This document shows positions 25,614 through 34,217 of a stretch of 64,000 bases of DNA, in pieces (position 1 is the first letter of the stretch; each line of letters starts with the position of its first letter). The notes under the pieces were generated by a model, which was not told where the DNA came from, ran no database searches, and saw only the letters and a program-made list of their open reading frames with translations. This DNA comes from an uncultured Clostridia bacterium (GTDB lineage Bacteria; Bacillota; Clostridia; TANB77; CAG-508): NCBI GenBank assembly GCA_934119935.1, contig CAKOSX010000002.1, positions 124,001-188,000 on the forward strand. Direction: 5' to 3'. The position numbers and the translations under genes are program-made.

Positions 25614-26843
25614 ATGGAAAGAAAATTATTAAAGATTTCATTAATACTAATCTTATTAGTATCATATTTTTACACGTGTTCTATGATATCGATTCCTCGA
25701 AATATTGTAATAATGGAAGGTGAAAACCTAAATTTAAAAATGGCGACAGGGTTATCGCTAACGTCACAAGATCAAGATACAGTACTAACAGCTAGTAATA
25801 TTAATAAACAAAAAATAAGTGAAGCAGGAGTAGAAAAATTAAGGTTAAATTTATTTGGAAACATAAAGATAAAAGATGTAAATGTTGATGTGGTTCCAAA
25901 AACGAAGGTGATTCCGATTGGTACTGCAATAGGAATGAAACTATATACTAAAGGTGTATTGGTTGTTGGTATGTCTCAAATAAAAGATGAAAATGATGAA
26001 AAAAAGAGACCTTATGAAAATTCAGGAATAGAGCAAGGAGACACAATAATTGCAATAAATAACAATGAAGTAAGTAACACAAATGAGTTAATAGAAGAAG
26101 TGAATAACAGTAACGGAAATGCAATAACAGTAAAATACGAAAAAAACAATGAGACATTAGAAACTAGCATAACGCCAGTGAAATCTGGCAACGAATATAA
26201 ATTGGGATTATGGGTAAGAGATGCAGCAGCAGGAGTTGGAACCTTAACTTTTTATGAGCCAAATACAAATTCATTTATGGCACTTGGACATGGAATATCA
26301 GATATTGATACAGAGAAGATAGTAGATATCGCATCAGGAGAATTAATTACGGCAAGTATTCTAACGATAAAAAAAGGTGTAAAGGGTACTCCAGGAGAAA
26401 TTAGAGGTACAATAGAAAATGGAAATAATATAGGTAAGATAGGAAAAAATACAAATTTGGGAGTATATGGAACAGTAACCAATAAAAATTATTTAGACAT
26501 ATCTGGAATTGAAGAAATGGATGTAGCCACTAGAAGCGAAATACAGGAGGGAAAAGCCCAAATAATTTGTCAGTTGGACAACAACGGAAGGAAGACATAT
26601 GAAATAGAAATAGAAAAAATATATTTAGCAAATAATACGGATAACAAGAGTATGCTAATAAAGGTTACAGACAAGGAACTATTAGAAAAAACAGGGGGAA
26701 TAATTCAAGGAATGAGTGGAGCTCCTGTAATACAAAATGGAAAATTTGTTGGGGCTGTTACAAATGTGCTAGTAAATGATCCGACGCAAGGATATGCGAT
26801 ATTTGGGGATATGATGATAAAGCAAATGAGGAGCGTGGAGTAA
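25614..26843 (+). CDS. spoIVB: SpoIVB serine peptidase (S55 family)
   Basis: 409 residues: an N-terminal signal anchor (7-25), a PDZ domain (about 105-190, with GVLVVGMSQIKDE and GIEQGDTIIAINNNEV), and the S55 peptidase domain with the catalytic His in MALGHGISDIDT and Ser in QGMSGAPVIQNGK. In sporulating Firmicutes this forespore protease triggers pro-sigma-K processing in the mother cell. The sigK gene is also in this window (62.7 kb). In many relatives spo0A follows directly; here a foldback element and a HdeD-like gene follow. GAAAGGGATTTG precedes the ATG. Confidence 0.95.
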   Translation: MERKLLKISLILILLVSYFYTCSMISIPRNIVIMEGENLNLKMATGLSLTSQDQDTVLTASNINKQKISEAGVEKLRLNLFGNIKIKDVNVDVVPKTKVIPIGTAIGMKLYTKGVLVVGMSQIKDENDEKKRPYENSGIEQGDTIIAINNNEVSNTNELIEEVNNSNGNAITVKYEKNNETLETSITPVKSGNEYKLGLWVRDAAAGVGTLTFYEPNTNSFMALGHGISDIDTEKIVDIASGELITASILTIKKGVKGTPGEIRGTIENGNNIGKIGKNTNLGVYGTVTNKNYLDISGIEEMDVATRSEIQEGKAQIICQLDNNGRKTYEIEIEKIYLANNTDNKSMLIKVTDKELLEKTGGIIQGMSGAPVIQNGKFVGAVTNVLVNDPTQGYAIFGDMMIKQMRSVE

Positions 26844-26858
26844 GGCTATTAACCTAGC

Positions 26859-26972
26859 CCGAAATAATGGATATCCTTTTAAGACTCAACACGTCATGCT
26901 TGGTCGGGGCTCCTTCGGACCCCTCAAAGGCGCATTTCCGGTCTCGCTTTAAAAGGATATCCATTATTTCGG
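26859..26972. repeat. Foldback element copy 3 (unique arms, conserved core)
   Basis: CCGAAATAATGGATATCC plus TTTTAA (26859-26882) is perfectly inverted at 26949-26972, 24 bp. The core reads CTCAACACGTCATGCTTGG, then the inner stem-loop GGGGCTCC-TTC-GGACCCC and GCGCATTTCCGGTCTC. Here the middle stem is ATGC/GCAT instead of the GCTC/GAGC of copies 1 and 2, a second covarying pair. It lies 15 bp after the spoIVB stop. Confidence 0.88.
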
Positions 26973-27095
26973 CTGTATTTTTAAGGTCCTACCATGTCAT
27001 GCTAAAAATATGGAAAGCGGTTTACAATGTTTTTGAACAATGGTATAATGTGGGTGAAAATTAAAATTGGGGATAATGGAAAAGGAGGAAAAGCC

Positions 27096-27638
27096 ATGAA
27101 AGAAATGATCAAAAGGACTGCAGTGGTATCTATTATTACTTCATTAATCTTTGCTGTTTTAGGTATTGTAATGATTACAAATCCAGAAGCTGCGATAGAA
27201 ATAGTAGCAGCTGTACTTGGCATAACAGTTATTGTTATAGGTGCAGAAAAAATAATAAGCTATTTCGTAATGAAGGGAAACCAAGATTTCTTCAATTATG
27301 AACTAATCTACGGAATCATCGCAATATTATTCGGAATATTAATAATGACACACTCAAACACATTTGCCTCTATAGTAAGAATAATAATTGGAATATGGAT
27401 TGCATATGCTGGTTTAATGAAAATTAATCTATCATTCAAACTAAAAAGTGCCAATATAGGCGCTTGGGCAGTTGTATTAATTCTTTCTATAATTTCATTA
27501 TTAGCTGGAATACTAGTAATGTTTAGTAACACATCATCAATCGTAATATTAACAGCAGTTGTTATGATAATATATGCTATTGCCGATATAATTGATGAAA
27601 TTATATTTATAAACAACGTTGATAAAATACTTGAATAA
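27096..27638 (+). CDS. HdeD-family (DUF308) membrane protein
   Basis: 180 residues from the ATG at 27096, preceded by AAAGGAGGAAAAG. The frame opens at 27027 but has no earlier ribosome site. Six hydrophobic segments arranged as three similar pairs (VVSIITSLIFAVLGIVMI, IIAILFGILIMTHS, ILSIISLLAGILVMFS) match the DUF308/HdeD fold. The role is uncertain; E. coli HdeD aids acid resistance. It is monocistronic with a terminator. Confidence 0.85.
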   Translation: MKEMIKRTAVVSIITSLIFAVLGIVMITNPEAAIEIVAAVLGITVIVIGAEKIISYFVMKGNQDFFNYELIYGIIAILFGILIMTHSNTFASIVRIIIGIWIAYAGLMKINLSFKLKSANIGAWAVVLILSIISLLAGILVMFSNTSSIVILTAVVMIIYAIADIIDEIIFINNVDKILE

Positions 27639-27645
27639 TGAAAAA

Positions 27646-27677
27646 GGTGCTCTTCATAAAGGAGGGCACTATTTTTA
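27646..27677 (+). terminator. Rho-independent terminator
   Basis: GGTGCTCTTC pairs with GGAGGGCACT through G-U pairs, followed by a T-rich tract. Confidence 0.75.
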
Positions 27678-27786
27678 TACTAAATAGAAATATTTATAAT
27701 TGATATAATAAAAAGTTGAAATTAGGATAAAATGACGATAAAATATATTGTATATTTAAATGAAGAGATTGCAAGGGGGAAAGATT

Positions 27787-28323
27787 ATGCAATTAAGAGA
27801 AGCAGAAATAAATGACGAAGAAGCGATTATACAAATGTATAATGAATACATGGAAAGTGACTTAATTCCAGGAATAGATAGATTTGAAGGAGTAAGAGAT
27901 TTTGAAAAACTTAATCAACTAAGTTTTACAGAATGGATAGATGATTTAGAAAAAAATAAACATGAAGAAAATCTACCAGAAACTTATTCACCACATACGC
28001 TATATTTAGCCATAAATGATAAAAACGAAATAGTAGGTGCCATAGGAATAAGGTGGAAACAAGTGCCAGTTTTAATGACCTATGGAGGATTAATAGGTTA
28101 TAGCATTAGACCGAGTCAAAGAGGAAAAGGGTATGCGAGTGAAATGTTAAGACTAGCATTAGAAAAGTTGAAAAATACAGATGTTGATAAAATATTAATT
28201 ACATGTAAAGACTTTAATTTAGCATCAAAAAAAGTAATAGAAAAAAATGGCGGAATTTTTGAGAGCATTTATGCAAATAAGGAAGATGGATATAATTATT
28301 TAAGATATTGGATAAAAATATAA
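27787..28323 (+). CDS. GNAT-family N-acetyltransferase
   Basis: 178 residues from the ATG at 27787 behind AAGGGGGAAAG; an upstream ATG at 27760 is less likely. The GNAT acetyl-CoA signature is clear: a central strand IGYSIRPSQRGKGYASEML (the R/Q-x-x-G-x-G/A loop) near residue 115, then ILITCKDFNLASKKVIEKNGG near 145. The layout matches the subfamily with a long insertion before motif A. The acceptor substrate is unknown. Confidence 0.88.
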   Translation: MQLREAEINDEEAIIQMYNEYMESDLIPGIDRFEGVRDFEKLNQLSFTEWIDDLEKNKHEENLPETYSPHTLYLAINDKNEIVGAIGIRWKQVPVLMTYGGLIGYSIRPSQRGKGYASEMLRLALEKLKNTDVDKILITCKDFNLASKKVIEKNGGIFESIYANKEDGYNYLRYWIKI

Positions 28324-28327
28324 GTAA

Positions 28328-28369
28328 AATTTCCTAAGAAAACTAAAAATAGTATTCTTAGGATAAATT
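28328..28369. terminator. Bidirectional hairpin between GNAT and M14 genes
   Basis: AATTTCCTAAGAA pairs with TTCTTAGGATAAATT with small bulges, and the central CTAAAAATAG adds pairs. It lies between convergent genes. Confidence 0.6.
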
Positions 28370-29286
28370 TTATAGTATCGTAGCTAATATTAATATTCCA
28401 ATATTATCATTATAAATTGTATTAAATTGTGATAATGGAAGCGGATTTTCACCGTAATCCTGCTTCTATGGTATAACCGGGAAGACTATAACGCTGTAAA
28501 AACCAGTCCTTATAGCCGGCAAAGCTAGATTCATATGGAACATCTGCAAGAGTGTAACCACTTGCCTTGGCAAATTGCATTCCAATGCTATATGAATTTT
28601 TAGGAGCATAGTTTTGAAATTGCCAGTAAATCTCCTTTCCTTGTGTATGGTATGTAAGCATTATTCTAAAATTATGTGATAGGGTAAAATTGTATAAGGC
28701 TTGTGCTTCTGGCTCTGTAAGAGGAGCATTTCCAACATAGTTCATAGGGCTTGGAGATGTATAGCCTTGTGAATATTTTATTTTTTTTGCATTTTCCCAT
28801 CCGGCTGGAAACTGCAAGTTTAGGTCGACACCGTTAATGTTTGCTTTCCATCCACTTGGAAATGGAATGTCTGGATATTTTCTTGCAATGTAACGAGCAT
28901 ACGTGTATGCATTAGAATTAAAATTTAGTGAGCCATTTACTAGATTTACTCCATCAGGATTTAACATTGGAACAATGTATAATGTGCATTTAGTTAGAAT
29001 ATTTTTCACATTATAACCATAAATATTCGCATTTCTGTTATAGGCCACACACATATTTTCAAGAAATGTCATAAGTAATGTTGAAGTTATCCATTCATTT
29101 GCATGTGTTGTCCCACAATAGAATACTTCTTTAGGACCAGTACCGAATCTTTATACAATAAATAGGCACGCCAAGTACACTGTAACCAATGGTAATAACT
29201 TTAATAAAAGGATATCTAATAATTAATGAGTTTATATTATCTTTTAATAATTTAGAATTATATTTAACAGATGAATCTACAATCAT
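28370..29286 (-). pseudogene. M14-family zinc carboxypeptidase with two +1 frameshifts, both at CGG
   Basis: Reading from ATG (29286, after TTGGGAGGTATT) the frame gives YSVLGVPIYCIKI, then ATT-CGG-TAC leads to a stop. Skipping the C of CGG restores GTGPKEVFYCGTTHANEW with the zinc ligands H..E. The frame then runs through MLTYHTQGKEIYWQ (third ligand His) to YTIEAGL with the catalytic Glu. There TTA-CGG-TGA would stop. Skipping that C restores GENPLPLSQFN and continues to TAA at 28370. With both shifts the product is an intact 304-residue peptidase of the gamma-D-glutamyl-diamino acid endopeptidase type, with no other defect. It is either a recent pseudogene, a sequencing artefact, or a gene that uses +1 frameshifting. 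No signal peptide is seen. Confidence 0.75.
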
Positions 29287-29482
29287 AATACCTCCCAAAA
29301 AATTGTAATTGTTAAAATATATTACAGTATTTGAAAAAATATGTGTCAATAGTTTATTTCAACACAAAATAATATTTTACACTAACCTTATCACAAGTTA
29401 TTTATAAGAAACAGAATAAATTATTGAAATAAATATAAAATAATGATAAAATTATGATAACAAAATAAGGAGAAAATTTGAT

Positions 29483-29770
29483 ATGATTAATATAAGACCA
29501 GTATCAGACTTAAGAAATAAATATCCAGAGATAGAGGAATTAGTTTTAAAGGAGGATGAAGCAGTTTATTTAACAAAAAATGGCTATGGTTCAATGGTGG
29601 TTATGAGTTTAGAAAAATATTCTAAATTAATGAATAACAAAGAATATGAAGATTATATTGAAAATGCATTAGATGAAGCAGATAGAGAGGCCGAAGATCC
29701 AAATACGAAATATTATTCCCATGATGAATTTAAACAAATGGCTAAGAGGATACTAGATGGCGAAGAATAA
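29483..29770 (+). CDS. Phd/YefM-type antitoxin
   Basis: 95 residues. The N-terminal DNA-binding fold shows INIRPVSDLRNKYPEIEEL and VYLTKNGYGSMVVMSLE, typical of Phd/YefM antitoxins. The acidic C-terminal half (about 50-95) would wrap the toxin. AAGGAGAAAA precedes the ATG. It overlaps the toxin gene by 14 bp, the usual translational coupling, and the pair would normally autorepress their promoter. Confidence 0.85.
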   Translation: MINIRPVSDLRNKYPEIEELVLKEDEAVYLTKNGYGSMVVMSLEKYSKLMNNKEYEDYIENALDEADREAEDPNTKYYSHDEFKQMAKRILDGEE

Positions 29771-30070
29771 ATATACAATAAAGTACACAGAGACATTTGT
29801 AAAACAATTTAATAATATTTTAAAATATTTTATATATAAGCTTCAAAATAAAATTGCAGCTGAAAATTTCTATGATGAAGTAATAAAAGAAATAGAAAAG
29901 AGAAGCGAATATTCTGAAAGTTTTGAAAAATATAATTCTAAGAAAAAAGAAAAAATACATATTACAGAATTTATGTGAAGAATTACACTATATTCTATAC
30001 AATAAAAGACAATGCAATGGAAGTCAGACGAATTTTAAGCAGTAGACGAAATTTTGATAAATTAATATAA
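29757..30070 (+). pseudogene. RelE/ParE-family toxin, frameshifted in an A-run
   Basis: The frame from ATG 29757 encodes the RelE/ParE N-terminus (KYTIKYTETFVKQFNNILKY) and stops at TGA near 29978. In another frame the missing C-terminus continues as YYRIYVKNYTIFYTIKDN and VRRILSSRRNFDKLI to TAA at 30070. The switch is needed within AAGAAAAAAGAAAAAATAC (about 29940-29957), a slippery A-tract. It is a one-base indel, so the toxin is likely inactive. Transcriptional slippage or a sequencing error could also explain it. Confidence 0.75.
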
Positions 30071-30166
30071 TTAAATGAGAAAATATGTTGACAATTAAAA
30101 ATTTGAATGTTATCTTTTTATTGGTATAAATTAAATGAAAATTGAGAAATGTAATATTAGGAGAAT

Positions 30167-31063
30167 ATGATGATAAAAACAAATGTAAAAAAGATAGTAA
30201 AAATTTTAGCAATATTTATAATTATAATGGCAACATGCTTATTCTGTACGGCACAGGCTGCAACGAATAAGAATGAACAGGTTTCAAATTTGATTGAAGA
30301 TGTATCAAATGAGGGAGAAGTATCAAATACAATAAAAAATTTAATACTTACAATAAATTCCGAGGGAATGAACAAGACTCTTTTAGCAGAGACAGTAAAT
30401 TTGTATTCACAACTTACTAAAACGTATACTAATGGTGAGATTGCGAGCATGATAGAGGAAAATCAGAAATACTTTGAACAAGAGAACGTTGCTATGGACA
30501 ATGTAAATACAGTTGTTACTTTTCTAAAGAGCATAGATAGTAGACAATTAAATAAAGTATTAGAGCAGATTGACGTAGATAAAGTATCTAATCAAATAAG
30601 TAATGGAGAAAGTATTCAATCAATATTAAAAGAAATCGCTGGAAACATGAGTACTGCTGAAAAGGTAAATTTCGTAGTGGATATTTTATTATCTGCCTAT
30701 GTAGTAAAAACTGCTCTAATTGCTTTAGTAGTATTATTCATATACAGAACTTTGTTAAGATGTGTTATATATAAGAAAGCTCATAAAAAAGCATGGGCAC
30801 CATTTATACCAATATACAGAAACGTAGTAATGTTGAAAATATGTGGAATGAGTCCATGGTGGTTGTTACTTTTACTAGTTCCAGTTTTAGGGTGGATCAT
30901 ATTATTTGTAATATCTGTTGCAAGTAAATTTATGCTAGCAGAATCTTTCGGAAAAGGCACAGTTTTTGCTTTTGGATTATGGTTGCTAGCTCCAATATTT
31001 GAAACCATTTTAGTATTCTCTAGAAAAACAAAATATATTGGATTTGAAGAAAATGAAGAATAA
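30167..31063 (+). CDS. Membrane protein with signal peptide and C-terminal DUF5684-like region
   Basis: 298 residues. A signal peptide (about 10-32, ending ...AQAA) is followed by a soluble helical region (33-170) rich in Asn/Glu, then hydrophobic segments at about 180-200, 225-250 and 262-280. The segment AWAPFIPIYRNVVMLKICG, with WWLLLLLVPVLGWIILF after it, resembles DUF5684-type multi-pass proteins. Function is unknown. AGGAGAATATG supports the start. It is a single gene. Confidence 0.65.
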   Translation: MMIKTNVKKIVKILAIFIIIMATCLFCTAQAATNKNEQVSNLIEDVSNEGEVSNTIKNLILTINSEGMNKTLLAETVNLYSQLTKTYTNGEIASMIEENQKYFEQENVAMDNVNTVVTFLKSIDSRQLNKVLEQIDVDKVSNQISNGESIQSILKEIAGNMSTAEKVNFVVDILLSAYVVKTALIALVVLFIYRTLLRCVIYKKAHKKAWAPFIPIYRNVVMLKICGMSPWWLLLLLVPVLGWIILFVISVASKFMLAESFGKGTVFAFGLWLLAPIFETILVFSRKTKYIGFEENEE

Positions 31064-31084
31064 TTGTAAAAATTTACAAAAAGC

Positions 31085-31113
31085 TTGAACTTTTCGTTTT
31101 TATGTGATATAGT
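31085..31113 (+). promoter_or_regulatory. Promoter with long 5' leader for the zinc-ribbon gene
   Basis: TTGAAC, a 17 bp spacer, then TATAGT. The start codon is about 105 bp further on, leaving a leader that contains a small TGGTTGAAAAACCA hairpin. Confidence 0.6.
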
Positions 31114-31219
31114 GACAATGGTTGAAAAACCAATTTAATTATTTAGTAGATATTTTCCTTCTTAAAAGGTACAGTGTCAAAAAATATTAAATCGAAATTT
31201 TAAGAAGGAGGTAAATAAA

Positions 31220-31393
31220 ATGGCAGACAAAACTTTAGTATGCTCAGATTGTGGAAAAGAGTTTGTTTTCACAGAAGGTGAACAAGCTTTCTACGCAGAA
31301 AAAGGTTTCACAAACGAACCAAAAAGATGCCCAGAATGCAGAAAGGCAAGAAAACAACAAAGATATAACAAAAATCAAGAAAACTAGTTGTTA
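31220..31393 (+). CDS. Small zinc-ribbon protein (zf-trcl-like)
   Basis: 57 residues after a consensus AAGAAGGAGG ribosome site. Two CxxC knuckles (VCSDCGKEF and RCPECRKARK) are separated by FTEGEQAFYAEKGF, the pattern of the probable zinc-binding domain proteins common in Clostridia. It ends with a Lys/Arg/Gln-rich tail that may bind nucleic acid. The strong promoter and ribosome site suggest abundant expression. The function is not known. Confidence 0.88.
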
Positions 31394-31412
31394 AACATGA
31401 ATAAAATAAGAA

Positions 31413-31448
31413 AAAAATGGAATACTATAAAATAGGATTCCATTTTTT
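31413..31448. terminator. Terminator after the zinc-ribbon gene
   Basis: AATGGAATACTAT pairs with ATAGGATTCCATT and is followed by TTTTT. It may also serve mscL on the other strand. Confidence 0.8.
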
Positions 31449-31466
31449 GCGTCTATTGAAATGCAA

Positions 31467-32009
31467 TTATTTTGAAGATTTAACTTCTTCATCAGAATCT
31501 GTTGCTTTTTCAGTTTCATTAGAATTAGATTCAACAGTTAATTCTGATGTACAGTGAGGACATCTTGTTGCCTTGTATTTTATTTCTGTTAAGCAGTATG
31601 GGCAAACCTTTGTCTCTGGCTCTGCAGGAGCTACAGGAGCTTCTTCTTTTTTATGTTTCTTAAATCTACCTTTCTTGTCAATAGAATGAACAAATTTATC
31701 ATTCAATTCTTTCAATTTCTCAGGGTGATTTAATTTGTTAATATATTTTACAACTAAGAAGATTGAGAAAGATATTATTAAAAAGTTTACTATTGTGGTT
31801 ATGAAATTTCCGTATTTTATTGAGGCTCCACCGACTGTAAGCACCATATCAGAAAAATCAATCTTTCCAATAAGAATAGAAATACATGGCATTATAATAT
31901 CTTCAACTAGTGATGTTACAATTTTTTGAAAAGCTGCACCAATTACAACACCAACTGCTAGGTCCATAACATTACCCTTCATTGCAAATTCTTTAAATTC
32001 TTTTAGCAT
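31467..32009 (-). CDS. mscL: Large-conductance mechanosensitive channel MscL with C-terminal zinc ribbon
   Basis: 180 residues. The MscL core (1-115) shows FKEFAMKGNVMDLAVGVVIG, AAFQKIVTSLVEDIIMP and a second membrane helix (about 70-90). After an Ala/Pro/Glu linker, residues about 130-160 form a zinc ribbon CPYCLTEIKYKATRCPHC, followed by an acidic Ser/Glu tail. MscL releases solutes under hypo-osmotic shock. The extra ribbon would face the cytoplasm. It is known in some Firmicutes homologues, but its function is unclear. Confidence 0.95.
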   Translation of the reverse strand: MLKEFKEFAMKGNVMDLAVGVVIGAAFQKIVTSLVEDIIMPCISILIGKIDFSDMVLTVGGASIKYGNFITTIVNFLIISFSIFLVVKYINKLNHPEKLKELNDKFVHSIDKKGRFKKHKKEEAPVAPAEPETKVCPYCLTEIKYKATRCPHCTSELTVESNSNETEKATDSDEEVKSSK

Positions 32010-32109
32010 AATACATACCCCTTTACAATTATATTATGAAAATAGAATACAACAAACAACAAAAAATGTCAAATTTCAACAAAAAATACAAAATATAAAG
32101 GGGAAATAC

Positions 32110-32138
32110 TTGAAATCAAAAATCAATCGTGATATAAT
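32110..32138 (+). promoter_or_regulatory. Promoter for pyk
   Basis: TTGAAA, a 17 bp spacer, then TATAAT, 37 bp upstream of the pyk ATG. Confidence 0.75.
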
Positions 32139-32174
32139 GTCAAGCGATTATTGAGGAAAAGAGGAATAATTAAA

Positions 32175-33614
32175 ATGAAAAGTTTAAGAAAAACTAAAAT
32201 TGTAGGAACAATAGGACCTGCTTCTGAAAACAGATTAGAAGAATTATTCGATGCAGGATTAAATGTTTGTAGAGTTAACTATTCTCACGGAAGCTGGGAT
32301 GAGCAAAAGGAAAAGACTGAAGCAATATTAAAAATAAGAGAAGAAAAAGATCTTCCAATTGCTTTATTATTAGATACAAAGGGTCCAGAAATTAGAACTG
32401 GAATGCTTTATACAGGAAAAAACACAAAAATTCAATTAAAAGATGGACAAAAATTCACATTATATAACGAAGATGTAACAGGAAACGAAGAAGGAGTTTC
32501 TGTAACATACAAAGAATTATACAAAGATGTTGTACCAGGAACAAAAATATTAATCGATGATGGTGCAATCGAATTAAAAGTTGACGAAGTTGTTGGAAAA
32601 GATATAATAACAACAGTTGTACATGGAAATGGCTTAGGAAGCAGAAAAACTATGAACTTACCTGGAACAATAATAAGATTACCAGGTCTTGCTGATAAAG
32701 ATATAGCAGATTTAAAAACAGCATGTGAACATGGTTATGATTACATTGCATTATCTTTTGCTAGAAACGAAGAAGATATAAAGAATGTAAGAAAAATACT
32801 AGATGAAAATGGTGGAAAAGATATTCAAATATTAACAAAAGTTGAAAATGTTGAAGGTCTTTCTAACTTAAATCAAATAATTGACTTAGCAGATGGACAA
32901 ATGATAGCTCGTGGTGATATGGCTACAGAAACAGATTTCACAGAACCACCAGTAGTTCAAAAGAAAATAATCAAACTTTGCAACAAAGAGTGCAAACCAG
33001 TAATAACAGCAACACAAATGCTAGAATCAATGACACATCAACCATTACCAACAAGAGCTGAAGCAAGTGACGTTGCAAATGCTGTATATGATAGAACAGG
33101 TGCAATAATGCTTTCAGGAGAATGTGCACAAGGTGATTACCCAGTAGAATGTGTTAAAACAATGGTTAAAATAGCAAACAGAGTTGAACCAGAAGTTAAC
33201 TACTGGAAGAGATTTGACGAAAATGATGATGTTGAATTAGATACATTAGCAAAAAATGTAGCTTATGCAACATGTGTAACAGCTAAAAATATGAAAGCTG
33301 ATGCAATAGTATGTTATACACATTCAGGAAGTACAGCAAGAAACTTAGCAGGACTTGGAGCAGGTTGCCCAATACTTGCTATAACAGACAATAAGAGAAC
33401 ATTCCATCAATTAGGTTTAGTATGGAACGTAACACCAGTATTTGTTGATGCTAAAGAAACAATAAACAAGACAATTGAAGCTGGTATTGAAAAATTAAAA
33501 TCAAAAGAAATACTAGAAAAAGGTGACTTAGTAATAATAGCTGGTGGAGACCAAATAATGAAAGATACAGAATCATCAGTAAATAAAACACTAGGTGGAG
33601 TATTAAGAGTATAA
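32175..33614 (+). CDS. pyk: Pyruvate kinase
   Basis: 479 residues from the ATG at 32175 after AAGAGGAATAA. It transfers phosphate from phosphoenolpyruvate to ADP in the last step of glycolysis. Seen: RKTKIVGTIGPAS at the N-terminus, LDTKGPEIRTG, the K+/Mg2+ site segment ILTKVENVEGLSN, MIARGDMATE, and the signature ITATQMLESM. The C-terminal allosteric domain (about 350-479) is present, without the extra PEP-utiliser domain found in Bacillus. It has its own promoter. Confidence 0.96.
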   Translation: MKSLRKTKIVGTIGPASENRLEELFDAGLNVCRVNYSHGSWDEQKEKTEAILKIREEKDLPIALLLDTKGPEIRTGMLYTGKNTKIQLKDGQKFTLYNEDVTGNEEGVSVTYKELYKDVVPGTKILIDDGAIELKVDEVVGKDIITTVVHGNGLGSRKTMNLPGTIIRLPGLADKDIADLKTACEHGYDYIALSFARNEEDIKNVRKILDENGGKDIQILTKVENVEGLSNLNQIIDLADGQMIARGDMATETDFTEPPVVQKKIIKLCNKECKPVITATQMLESMTHQPLPTRAEASDVANAVYDRTGAIMLSGECAQGDYPVECVKTMVKIANRVEPEVNYWKRFDENDDVELDTLAKNVAYATCVTAKNMKADAIVCYTHSGSTARNLAGLGAGCPILAITDNKRTFHQLGLVWNVTPVFVDAKETINKTIEAGIEKLKSKEILEKGDLVIIAGGDQIMKDTESSVNKTLGGVLRV

Positions 33615-33623
33615 TTTGTACAT

Positions 33624-33660
33624 TTTGGGGACGGAGCAAAAAATGCTCTGTTCTTTTTTA
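33624..33660 (+). terminator. Terminator made from a GGGGACGGAG repeat
   Basis: GGACGGAGC (33629-33637) pairs with GCTCTGTTC (33645-33653), followed by TTTTTTA. The left half is the same GGGGACGGAG sequence found at 18.1 and 40.2 kb, here acting as the pyk terminator. Confidence 0.7.
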
Positions 33661-33697
33661 TAAATTAAAGTTTGGGCTTTTTAAAATATAATAACTT

Positions 33698-33736
33698 CGC
33701 ACAAAAAGGGGCGTCCCTAATGGGCGATAATGGGCG
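33698..33736. repeat. REP-like palindrome, copy 3 (reverse orientation)
   Basis: On the reverse strand: CGCCCATTAGGGACGCCCC then TTTTTGTGCG. An extra tandem ATGGGCGA half follows at 33729-33736. It lies upstream of the cotJ operon. Confidence 0.85.
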
Positions 33737-33818
33737 AAAGTAACATTTATTTGCATGGTAACATAAAATGTATTAAAGCGTGTAAAACATGCTTGTATAT
33801 ATAAAGGAGGAAGAGCAA

Positions 33819-34217
33819 ATGTACAGATGCTGTAATAAAAAATGTTGCACATGTAATAATGAAGAAGTAAGCCCAATTGACGAATCTTGCATGAATGTAC
33901 AAGATTCTAATTGCGAATGCAATTGCTGTTGCACTGCTAACAATAATGGCGGAGGCAGTTGTAGCTATAACAACATGAATGAATGTGCATGCGGATTTGA
34001 TGAGCAAGAGAGTGTGTTCCCATTAAATCCAATGCTTGGCCAAAGTTATGTGCCAATGCAAAGAATGACAAACGTATTTACTCCAATATGTGGATTAAAG
34101 AATGGAAGTTTGTTTCCAGAGCTAGTAAGCCCATATTATCCTTGCCAAAGTGTGGAGGATATTGAATATTTAAAGAGTAGAAACGAGATAGGAAAGGGGT
34201 GCAACACATGTTCTTAA
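33819..34217 (+). CDS. cotJA: Spore coat-associated protein CotJA, Cys-rich
   Basis: 132 residues from the ATG at 33819 after AAAGGAGGAAGAG. The C-terminal half carries the CotJA pattern YVPMQRMTNVFTPICGLKNG and LFPELVSPYYPCQS. The N-terminal 60 residues are unusually rich in Cys and Asn (RCCNKKCCTCNNEE, CECNCCCTANNNGGG), an extension absent from the short Bacillus protein. CotJA is an early coat component made in the mother cell. It is the first gene of cotJA-cotJB-cotJC and overlaps cotJB by 10 bp. Confidence 0.9.
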   Translation: MYRCCNKKCCTCNNEEVSPIDESCMNVQDSNCECNCCCTANNNGGGSCSYNNMNECACGFDEQESVFPLNPMLGQSYVPMQRMTNVFTPICGLKNGSLFPELVSPYYPCQSVEDIEYLKSRNEIGKGCNTCS

